Assembly: GCA_001803705.1 (NCBI GenBank)
Contig: MHDY01000044.1
Coordinates: 1 to 6,372 of the forward strand
Origin: Nitrospirae bacterium GWC2_56_14
GTDB taxonomy: Bacteria > Nitrospirota > UBA9217
Length of the DNA stretch: 6,372 bases
Reading direction: 5' to 3'
Shown: in pieces, positions 1 through 4,669 of the stretch
How the letters are laid out: each line of letters starts with the position of its first letter
How positions within the stretch are numbered: position 1 is the first letter of the stretch
The notes under the pieces: model-generated
Databases searched by the model: none
Seen by the model: only the letters and a program-made list of their open reading frames with translations
Told to the model about the DNA's origin: nothing
Position numbers and translations under genes: made by a program

Positions 1-252
1 GGCGCGCACTTTGGGGAACCGGTTGGCCACGATCGACATGCCGATGCCCGTTCCGCAGATCAGGATGCCGCGGTCCATCGTGCCGTTGGACACTGCCTCG
101 GAGACCTTGGCCCCGTAGTCCGGATAGTCAACGGAATCCTTGCTTGCCGCCCCGAAGTCCGCAACCTCGATGTTCTTAAGCGTCTTGATATACTTGAGGA
201 TTTCTTCCTTCAGGACAAAGCCGCCGTGGTCGCAGCCGATCGCCAATTTCAT
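1..252 (-). CDS. rpiB: Ribose-5-phosphate isomerase B, N-terminal 84 residues (runs off window)
   Basis: RpiB/LacAB-family sugar-phosphate isomerase, which interconverts ribose 5-phosphate and ribulose 5-phosphate in the cytosolic non-oxidative pentose phosphate pathway. Translating the minus strand from ATG 252-250 gives an open frame to the window edge. Family landmarks are visible: the N-terminal CDHGG (residues 7-11), DYPDYG (42-47), and the phosphate/active-site loop CGTGIGMS (66-73) followed by ANR (76-78). Cys66 matches the catalytic base position of the E. coli enzyme. The family is usually about 145-150 residues, so roughly the last 65, including the later catalytic histidine, lie outside. 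The start is supported by an AGGCGG Shine-Dalgarno at 261-266, 8 nt before the ATG, and by a sigma70-type promoter further upstream. A separate promoter means it need not depend on rsmE transcription. Confidence 0.95.
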   Translation of the reverse strand, partial: MKLAIGCDHGGFVLKEEILKYIKTLKNIEVADFGAASKDSVDYPDYGAKVSEAVSNGTMDRGILICGTGIGMSIVANRFPKVRA

Positions 253-279
253 GTAAAATCCCGCCTTTCGTAGACGGTG

Positions 280-309
280 ATATTAACATCTCCGCTGTTT
301 TTGTGTCAA
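280..309 (-). promoter_or_regulatory. Candidate sigma70 promoter of rpiB
   Basis: On the minus strand, a perfect -35 TTGACA (304-309) and an 18-nt spacer precede a -10 of TAATAT (280-285), with TG one base before the -10. Expected transcription start is near 273, giving a leader of about 20 nt that contains the AGGCGG ribosome binding site. This is the best -35/-10 pair in the window. Confidence 0.7.
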
Positions 310-323
310 GGAAAATACCGCCG

Positions 324-344
324 CCAGCGCGTATTAAACGCTGG
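324..344. repeat. Short inverted repeat upstream of the rpiB promoter
   Basis: CCAGCG (324-329) and CGCTGG (339-344) are perfect reverse complements around a 9-nt AT-rich loop. They lie about 15 bp upstream of the rpiB -35 box. This could be an operator-like palindrome or an incidental hairpin; there is no adjacent T-run to make it a terminator. Confidence 0.3.
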
Positions 345-357
345 AAACTCCAAATCT

Positions 358-467
358 CAAATCACAAATTCCAAACAACATTCAAATTCCAAATACAAAA
401 TAGCTATACGTTTGCAATTTGAAACTTGGTGATTGGAATTCATTTGGAATTTGAAATTTGTGATTTG
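358..467. repeat. AT-rich long inverted repeat between rsmE and rpiB
   Basis: Two separate perfect matches form the arms: a 13-mer at 358-370 pairs with 455-467, and a 14-mer at 381-394 pairs with 442-455. A 10-nt bulge (371-380) lies on the left arm and a roughly 47-nt loop in the middle. The sequence is built from variants of CAAATTCCAAAT, far more AT-rich than the flanking genes. In RNA either strand would fold into a long hairpin starting about 10 nt after the rsmE stop. It may act as a 3' stabilising or termination structure, or be a dispersed intergenic repeat; the sequence alone does not decide. Confidence 0.7.
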
Positions 468-476
468 GTGATTGTT

Positions 477-1211
477 TTAGTGATATTCGTAGCCAACCAT
501 GCTCAAGGCCGCAATGGCAGCGGTCTCGGTGCGCAGGATATTCGGCCCCAGGCTCACGGCATGGAACCCCTTTTCACGCGCCATTGACGCTTCGTTGGAC
601 GAGAACCCGCCTTCGGGTCCGATGAGAACGATGATATGTTGAGCACCTGGATTCTGCTTCAGAACATCCTTGATCGGTGCGGAGGACTCTTCCCAGGGGA
701 GAAGAAGCAGGGTGCCGGGTTCAGGGTTCAGGGTTCGGAGAAAATCCTTGGAAGCAACAACAGCACCGACCTGCGGGATATCGGGCCGGTTGCTCTGCAT
801 GGCCGCTTCCCGGCAGATCTTCTGCCACCGGCTGATGCGCTTCTCTTCGTCTTTGATCTTCACGATCGTCCGTTCCGTCACGAGCGGAACGATGCTCGTC
901 ACACCGAGTTCCGTGGCCTTCTGCACGATCCAGTCCATTTTGTCTGACTTGGGCAGTCCCTGACCAAGCGAGATGCGGGGAGCGGTGATCTCGCGCGACC
1001 TCTGGCTGATGATCTCGGCCTTGATCTCGGTTTTGCTGATCTCGGCGATGGTCACGTGATACTCAGCGCCCTGGCCGTCGCACAGGAGAAGCGCATCCCC
1101 GGTCTTCATGCGCAGCACGGCTGCGATATGGCGCACGTCCTCGTCAGCAATGCTGATCCGGGAGCCGGAAACCTGGGAGGGGGCTATGAAAAATCGAGGG
1201 GGTCGGGACAT
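477..1211 (-). CDS. rsmE: 16S rRNA (uracil1498-N3)-methyltransferase
   Basis: RsmE is a SPOUT-class, S-adenosylmethionine-dependent methyltransferase that makes m3U1498 in 16S rRNA of the 30S subunit. The 244-residue length matches the family. An N-terminal PUA-like RNA-binding part (about 1-75; FFIAP start, RHIAAVLRM at 27-35) precedes the knotted catalytic domain, with QKATELGV (98-105), EAAMQSNR (135-142), the AdoMet-binding GPEGGFS (198-204) and LGPNILRTETAAIAAL (221-236). The ATG start fits the usual N-terminus, but no Shine-Dalgarno is present: a 7-nt repeat array abuts the start codon. Residues 159-165 are encoded by three copies of a heptamer (717-737), within the variable linker before the knot. 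The stop is TAA. It lies between pcnB and rpiB on the same strand with gaps of 151 and 224 bp, so operon membership is unclear. Identification is secure. Confidence 0.97.
   Translation of the reverse strand: MSRPPRFFIAPSQVSGSRISIADEDVRHIAAVLRMKTGDALLLCDGQGAEYHVTIAEISKTEIKAEIISQRSREITAPRISLGQGLPKSDKMDWIVQKATELGVTSIVPLVTERTIVKIKDEEKRISRWQKICREAAMQSNRPDIPQVGAVVASKDFLRTLNPEPGTLLLLPWEESSAPIKDVLKQNPGAQHIIVLIGPEGGFSSNEASMAREKGFHAVSLGPNILRTETAAIAALSMVGYEYH
717..737. repeat. Three-copy heptamer tandem repeat inside rsmE
   Basis: GGGTTCA, GGGTTCA and GGGTTCG follow each other without gap on the plus strand. The 21 bp span is a multiple of three and is read on the minus strand as R-T-L-N-P-E-P (residues 159-165) in a variable linker of RsmE. 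Gain or loss of one 7-nt copy would shift the frame. Confidence 0.75.
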
Positions 1212-1246
1212 ACGATTTACGATTGCGGATTGCGGATTTCGGAATT
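1212..1246. repeat. Five-unit 7-nt array abutting the rsmE start codon
   Basis: The plus strand divides into ACGATTT, ACGATTG, CGGATTG, CGGATTT, CGGAATT with no spacers. Successive units differ at one or two positions. The array starts at the base next to the rsmE start codon and occupies the whole place where a ribosome binding site should be; read in the rsmE direction it shows no AGGAGG-like sequence. Confidence 0.7.
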
Positions 1247-1270
1247 TTCCGCCCCGGCTTCGCCTTTGGC

Positions 1271-1295
1271 TGGTTCAGGCTTGCAGCCTGAACCT
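1271..1295. repeat. Perfect hairpin 1 in the pcnB-rsmE gap
   Basis: GGTTCAGGCT (1272-1281) and AGCCTGAACC (1285-1294) are perfect reverse complements around the loop TGC. There is no T-run on either side, so it is not an evident intrinsic terminator. It shares its outer stem with the hairpin at 1308-1334. Confidence 0.8.
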
Positions 1296-1307
1296 AACAT
1301 TAAAGTT

Positions 1308-1334
1308 CTGGTTCAATCTGTAAGATTGAACCAG
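1308..1334. repeat. Perfect hairpin 2 in the pcnB-rsmE gap
   Basis: CTGGTTCAATCT (1308-1319) and AGATTGAACCAG (1323-1334) form a perfect 12-bp stem around the loop GTA. The outer TGGTTCA/TGAACC matches hairpin 1, while the inner four pairs differ in both arms so pairing is kept. It lies about 29 nt after the pcnB stop on the minus strand and may protect the 3' end of pcnB mRNA. No T-tract follows. Confidence 0.85.
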
Positions 1335-1362
1335 CAAGAGCCGTTGTCAGCTGTTATCAGTG

Positions 1363-2835
1363 TCAATGAGGTTGACTGGGTTTCGGTTTCGGGGCCTGGC
1401 CCTCATGCCTGCCCCTGCCGCCCCGTCTCCGCCTGCGCCGCTTGGGCAGCGCTTTTTTCTCAACGAGCTTCTGTATTTCCTTTTCCTCGCCCGGCGCGAG
1501 CGGGTGGGACTTGATGAACTCCTTCCACCAGGCGCGGATCTCTTTTTTCTCGCCCGTGGTCTCGCTCGTAAAACGCAGGTATTCGAAAGCGTCTCCAAAC
1601 CCGGGCCTGCGCAGGAAAAAGCGCGGGTACCTTCCTTCCCGTTTCTCGAAGCGCTGCTGGTTCCAGTACATATCGCGCATGGTCAGGCTGATCTTTTTCG
1701 GTATCTGGACCCGCTGGACCTGGTCGGCAAGGGCCTCCGACACTGCACGGGTCACGGCATCGAGCGCATTGGCCCCCGAAGACCGGTGCTGTTCCGCTTT
1801 TTCTTCTATATACTGCCCGAACATGAGCCCGAAGAGGATATGGGGGGGCACGGTTCTTCCGGCCTGGACGCAGGCATCGACCCACTCCAGGGCCTTGCCG
1901 ATCCAGATATGCGGGAAGCCGTCCTTTTCCGTGTCCACCCATCGGTCGAGCTGCGGAAAGATCACGCCGAACAATCCGGTCTTGCGCAGCAGCTGATAGG
2001 TCTTCTCTCCCTCGCCGGACAAAAAGAGCTTCAGCACTTCTTCGTACATGCGGGCAGGAGAGGCCAATGCCACCTGGTCCTTGAGCTCCAGCATGGCCCG
2101 GTAGGTTTCAGCTTCGATCTCGAACCCGAGCAGGGCCGCAAAGCGGACGGCGCGCACCATGCGCACCGGGTCCTCGGTGAACCGTACCCGGGGGTCGCCG
2201 ATGATCCGGATGAGCCCGTTCCTGAGGTCCTGCATGCCGCCTACGTAGTCGATGACCGAGTAATCGGCGATGCTGTAAAACAGCGCGTTCACGGTGAAGT
2301 CACGCCGGAGCGCATCCTCCTCGGGCGTGCCGAAAACATTGTCGCGCAGGATCATGCCGCCTTCGGTCTTGAGCATGCTGGGCGGTTTGGTTTTTGCTTC
2401 GGGGGCCGCGGCGACCTCGACTGCGGGCGGGGCAGCCTCTTCTTGCGCGAAAGGTTCCTGCCCGGCTGGCCCCGTTGCCTGCCCGATCGCCGGAGCCGCT
2501 TCACTGACCTCGGGTTCATCGGACACCATGGACCGGAAGGTCGCGACCTCGACAATATCGTTATGGAAATGAATGTGGGCAAGGCGGAACCTGCGGCCGA
2601 TGAGCCGGCAGTTGCGAAAGACTTTTTTGACCTCGTTGGGCGTGGCGTCCGTGGCAATATCGAAGTCCTTGGGCTCGCGGCCGAGCAGCAGGTCACGCAC
2701 ACCGCCGCCCACGAGATAGGCGTAGTATCCATGCTCCTTCAGCTTATAGAGAACCCGGACAGCATTGGGACTGATCCACTTGCGGGAGACACTGTGTTCC
2801 TTGCGGGGAATGATGGTTGGTTTAATAGGCGTCAC
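1363..2835 (-). CDS. pcnB: Poly(A) polymerase I-like nucleotidyltransferase
   Basis: Class II nucleotidyltransferase of the PcnB/CCA-adding superfamily, expected to add 3' poly(A) tails that steer RNA to decay in the cytosol. From GTG 2835 the product is 490 residues. Order of parts: the PcnB-type entry IPRKEHSVSRK (9-19), LVGGGVRDLLLG (41-52), the metal-binding Asp pair in KDFD (D57, D59), RRFRLAH (81-87), RRDFTVNALFYS (177-188), EDPVRMVRAVRFA (221-233), a helical body, and a basic tail with six consecutive Arg (466-471) like that of E. coli PcnB. RRFRLAH and the tail favour poly(A) polymerase over a CCA enzyme (inference). An Ala/Pro/Glu-rich stretch (about 105-153) enlarges the loop before ILRDN by some 35-40 residues compared with E. 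coli. The start is uncertain: ATG 2910 and TTG 2955 are in frame, but the latter would translate repeat DNA, and family N-termini usually begin shortly before the IPR motif. Near the stop the frame reads TGA, one codon, TGA, TAA. Confidence 0.92.
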   Translation of the reverse strand: MTPIKPTIIPRKEHSVSRKWISPNAVRVLYKLKEHGYYAYLVGGGVRDLLLGREPKDFDIATDATPNEVKKVFRNCRLIGRRFRLAHIHFHNDIVEVATFRSMVSDEPEVSEAAPAIGQATGPAGQEPFAQEEAAPPAVEVAAAPEAKTKPPSMLKTEGGMILRDNVFGTPEEDALRRDFTVNALFYSIADYSVIDYVGGMQDLRNGLIRIIGDPRVRFTEDPVRMVRAVRFAALLGFEIEAETYRAMLELKDQVALASPARMYEEVLKLFLSGEGEKTYQLLRKTGLFGVIFPQLDRWVDTEKDGFPHIWIGKALEWVDACVQAGRTVPPHILFGLMFGQYIEEKAEQHRSSGANALDAVTRAVSEALADQVQRVQIPKKISLTMRDMYWNQQRFEKREGRYPRFFLRRPGFGDAFEYLRFTSETTGEKKEIRAWWKEFIKSHPLAPGEEKEIQKLVEKKALPKRRRRRRGGRGRHEGQAPKPKPSQPH

Positions 2836-2843
2836 GGAACCGT

Positions 2844-2873
2844 ATATTAGCACACAATAACCGGGAAGGTAAA
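2844..2873 (-). promoter_or_regulatory. Possible pcnB promoter giving a near-leaderless mRNA
   Basis: On the minus strand TTTACC (2868-2873) and an 18-nt spacer precede TAATAT (2844-2849), with TG one base before the -10. Predicted transcription start is about 2837-2835, at the GTG (2835) preferred here as the pcnB start. Each hexamer matches consensus at four of six positions, so this is a candidate only. If translation really starts at ATG 2910 the site would be inside the gene. Confidence 0.35.
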
Positions 2874-2911
2874 GCGGGAAGTTGCGGAGAAAGACCGAAA
2901 GCTGGGTCATC

Positions 2912-3038
2912 TCTCGCAAAGCTCGCAAAGGACGCAAAGGAAACCTGAGGTTCAAAAACTTACATACAATATTTCGTCAAGACACACCTGATTCTTTTTG
3001 TTTTGACCTTCTTGGCGGCCTTTGCGAGCTTTGCGAGA
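2912..3038. repeat. Long inverted repeat with 9-nt periodic arms, upstream of pcnB
   Basis: The left arm 2912-2939 pairs with the right arm 3011-3038 at 26 of 28 positions, including a perfect 20-mer TCTCGCAAAGCTCGCAAAGG (2912-2931 against 3019-3038). The arms are themselves tandem 9-mers (CTCGCAAAG, CTCGCAAAG, GACGCAAAG at 2913-2939). The 71-nt loop (2940-3010) is AT-richer and has no gene I can support. It occupies most of the 250-bp gap between the PAP2 gene and pcnB. The same kind of CTTTGCG/CGCAAAG-rich motif is familiar to me as a dispersed intergenic repeat in many bacterial genomes; its function is unknown. Confidence 0.8.
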
Positions 3039-3085
3039 AACGCCTTTGTTCTTAGCTTCTTGACTCCGCTTACTACGGACAGGGG

Positions 3086-3904
3086 TCAATAATTAAACCG
3101 CATCATTGCCACCGCGCCCTTTCGCGACGGTTCGAACACGACGAGCGTATTTCGCGGGTTGTCCATGCCGAGAAAGGCATCCGTAAAGAAGGCCCCGAAG
3201 AAGTGGCCGAGGGCGATCCCGGCGAGCACATCGGAAGGATAGTGCTGGTTTGCCTCGACGCGCGCCCAGGCCGTGGCAGCGGTCAGCGTCCCGAGGCCGA
3301 GCCGCGAAGCGATCATGGCGCTGTCTGACCAGCCGTACGCCTCGAGATTTTTTGACGTCAGCGTCGTGAAAAGAGCCGCTCCGGAGCTGTGTCCTGATGG
3401 AAAACTTTCCCGGTCAGAACCGTCCGGCCGGGTTCGCTCCGTGGCGCTCTTCAAGTACTCTACCGCCCCCCACATCAGGCCCCCCGTGCCTGTTTCAACG
3501 GCAAAGCCCCGGGTCTTGTTCATGATCCATTCCTCTGCGGTGTCGTTGCCCGGTGCGGCCAAAGCGGATGCGGCCCAAATCATGCCGGCGGCGCCCAGAA
3601 GATCATCGCTTCTGTTCGCGGCATTCCGCTGCGATCCGTAGACCGGCGTGCTCTTCGATGCCCACTCCACAACATTGCGGTCAGCATGGCCGACCTGGAA
3701 AGCAAGTGCGCCGACGGCAGGCCCCCAGGTCTCCGGAGCCGTGGCCGCATGCAGCGCCGCCTGCCCGACCCGATCCCACCCCGGCGAGAGCGTTGCATCC
3801 TGCCCCCATCCCCTGCTATTGCTCATGACGCCGCATCCGGAATAAAAGATACTTGTGCACAAAAAGAACAGTGTTGCGGCCCGGAACCGGTCACCGATCA
3901 TCAT
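3086..3904 (-). CDS. PAP2-superfamily phosphatase, probable lipoprotein
   Basis: The 272-residue product carries the three-part PAP2 signature: K152-x6-R159-P160 (KSATERTRP), PSGH at 169-172, and R215-x5-H221-x3-D225 (ARVEANQHYPSDV). H172 and H221 are the expected nucleophile and acid/base histidines. The family removes phosphate from lipid or small-molecule phosphates, for example undecaprenyl pyrophosphate, phosphatidic acid or lipid A; the substrate here cannot be read. The N-terminus is a positive stretch, a hydrophobic run (about 9-21) and YSGC with Cys24, a near-lipobox, so it is probably exported and lipid-anchored, placing the active site in the periplasm. It lacks the six strong membrane spans of integral PAP2 enzymes, though Ala/Gly-rich segments (about 104-117, 204-213, 226-242) could be the buried helices of the fold. 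ATG 3904 has GAGAGG five nt upstream. The stop is TGA directly after FNY. A terminator lies just upstream of the gene, so its expression may be separate from the TRL genes. Confidence 0.9.
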   Translation of the reverse strand: MMIGDRFRAATLFFLCTSIFYSGCGVMSNSRGWGQDATLSPGWDRVGQAALHAATAPETWGPAVGALAFQVGHADRNVVEWASKSTPVYGSQRNAANRSDDLLGAAGMIWAASALAAPGNDTAEEWIMNKTRGFAVETGTGGLMWGAVEYLKSATERTRPDGSDRESFPSGHSSGAALFTTLTSKNLEAYGWSDSAMIASRLGLGTLTAATAWARVEANQHYPSDVLAGIALGHFFGAFFTDAFLGMDNPRNTLVVFEPSRKGAVAMMRFNY

Positions 3905-3917
3905 GCCTGCCTCTCGC

Positions 3918-3933
3918 GGCCCACGGTCGGGCC
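3918..3933 (-). repeat. Small GC hairpin just before the PAP2 ribosome binding site
   Basis: GGCCC (3918-3922) and GGGCC (3929-3933) pair around a 6-nt loop, between the terminator T-run and the GAGAGG site of the PAP2 gene. It would lie in the leader of any read-through message, a few bases from the ribosome binding site. Five pairs only, so it could be incidental. Confidence 0.4.
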
Positions 3934-3960
3934 AAAAAAAAGGAACGGCAATGCCGTCCC
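3934..3960 (-). terminator. Rho-independent terminator after the TRL lipoprotein pair
   Basis: Reading the minus strand, GGGACGGC (3960-3953) and GCCGTTCC (3949-3942) form an 8-bp stem with one G-U pair and the loop ATT, followed at once by eight T (3941-3934). This is a textbook intrinsic terminator about 30 nt after the stop of the second TRL gene. On the other strand the stem is followed by TTCATG and seven T (3967-3973), so it might work weakly in both directions. A 6-bp palindrome TAACAG-TAT-CTGTTA (3973-3987) lies between it and the stop codon. Confidence 0.9.
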
Positions 3961-3991
3961 TTCATGTTTTTTTAACAGTATCTGTTACCGT

Positions 3992-4309
3992 CTATTTTCC
4001 ATACACGTGGACCGTATACTGGTTCCAGATCCGGAGGATGCTCAGCGTTTCGAGATCGGCAAAGTACACTTCCTGCATCCCCTGTTTTTTTGCAATATCG
4101 CCGATGGCGGCGCTGTCCCAGGCAACCAGCGGATGGGAACCGCCCATCCGCGGGAAGGTGATCAACTTCAGGCTGCCCGATCGCTCCCCGGCAACAACAG
4201 GCGTACGGTCCAGGTTCAGCGTCAGCGGCTCCACCGTGTGAACATACATGCAGCCCGAGAACAGCAGCGCGAACGCAAACGCCATGAATACTCTCCTGAC
4301 TGGTTTCAT
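3992..4309 (-). CDS. TRL-family lipoprotein, second of a tandem pair
   Basis: Small predicted lipoprotein of 105 residues. The N-terminus is a basic segment (MKPVRR), a hydrophobic run and the lipobox LFSGC with Cys20, predicting export and lipidation; there is no Asp at +2, so outer-membrane sorting is likely by the enterobacterial rule. The mature part begins CMYVH and PLTLNLDRTP, and ends with the AKK-GM, D-LE and VYGK elements that also mark its neighbour. The start is ATG 4309, not the GTG two codons earlier, because AGGAGG (4315-4320) sits five nt upstream. That site overlaps the stop of the preceding gene, 9 nt away, suggesting translational coupling. It diverges from its partner in the middle (about 40-70). 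The TRL family (named from a tRNA-linked locus) has no known biochemical function, so none is assigned. Confidence 0.82.
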   Translation of the reverse strand: MKPVRRVFMAFAFALLFSGCMYVHTVEPLTLNLDRTPVVAGERSGSLKLITFPRMGGSHPLVAWDSAAIGDIAKKQGMQEVYFADLETLSILRIWNQYTVHVYGK

Positions 4310-4314
4310 GGACA

Positions 4315-4320
4315 CCTCCT
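4315..4320 (-). promoter_or_regulatory. Ribosome binding site overlapping a stop codon
   Basis: AGGAGG lies five nt before ATG 4309 and shares bases 4319-4320 with the TAG stop (4319-4321) of the first TRL gene. This decides the start of the second gene and points to coupled translation of the pair. Confidence 0.85.
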
Positions 4321-4615
4321 AATCGCCGTACACGATCGTCGTTGTTTCGGTGTAGATGCCGAAGAAGACGCTATAGAATTCCCTGTCCATATGGTTCACG
4401 GTCGTGATGCCGCCGTTTTTCGCTGCAGCGGCGGTCCCCGCATCCCCCCAGGCCGCCGCCCACAGGACCGACTGCGACGAGGCCTTTCCCGTTTTCTGGC
4501 CGAGGGCCGTCTTGTCGACATTGGTGTCCAGCGGGGTCAGCACATGCGCATAGAAGCATCCTGACAGCAACAGCGTGGAAACGAGACCCGCGGCAAAAAC
4601 TCTCAGCATGTTCAT
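4319..4615 (-). CDS. TRL-family lipoprotein, first of a tandem pair
   Basis: Predicted 98-residue lipoprotein. Signal peptide 1-19 ends in LLLSGC with Cys20 as the lipidated residue; the next residue is Phe, consistent with outer-membrane rather than inner-membrane retention. The mature chain shows the TRL-like pattern: PLDTNVDKT (28-36), GKAS, WAAAWGDAGTAAAAKNGGI (about 52-70) and the C-terminal TTTIVYGD. Length is usual for the family. ATG 4615 has AGGAGG six nt upstream; Met3 is a weaker alternative. A strong extended -10 lies about 46 nt before the start. The gene heads a two-gene unit with its paralogue and ends at the terminator at 3934-3960. Shared positions with the paralogue include GC-Y-H, PL--N-D-T, A-K-G, Y-T and VYG, so the pair arose by duplication. 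The role is unknown; a small envelope protein is all that can be said. Confidence 0.87.
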   Translation of the reverse strand: MNMLRVFAAGLVSTLLLSGCFYAHVLTPLDTNVDKTALGQKTGKASSQSVLWAAAWGDAGTAAAAKNGGITTVNHMDREFYSVFFGIYTETTTIVYGD

Positions 4616-4660
4616 ATACAGCCTCCTTGACCAAGGTATTTTAAAGCGGGAACGAAGCTA

Positions 4661-4669
4661 ATTATAACA
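4661..4669 (-). promoter_or_regulatory. Extended -10 promoter of the TRL lipoprotein pair
   Basis: TGTTATAAT on the minus strand is a perfect extended -10 (TGnTATAAT); no good -35 is visible 16-18 nt upstream. Expected transcription start is near 4654, giving a leader of about 38 nt that includes the AGGAGG of the first lipoprotein. The TAA stop of the kinase reading frame (4662-4664) lies within the -10 box. Confidence 0.7.

Noticed and set aside
1308..1334. Intrinsic terminator of pcnB
   Set aside because: The stem is perfect, but no T-run follows on the minus strand, so termination cannot be claimed from sequence.
1360..2850. A 496-codon open frame on the plus strand opposite pcnB
   Set aside because: It is the antisense shadow of a GC-rich real gene: the minus strand holds clear PcnB motifs throughout, and the plus-strand translation has no recognisable family and no ribosome binding site.
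2912..3038. CRISPR-like repeats
   Set aside because: The repeat units are contiguous 9-mers arranged as two inverted arms, without regular spacers and without cas genes.
4313..4315. GTG start two codons before ATG 4309 in the second lipoprotein
   Set aside because: The GTG overlaps the AGGAGG ribosome binding site region; the ATG has the correct 5-nt spacing.
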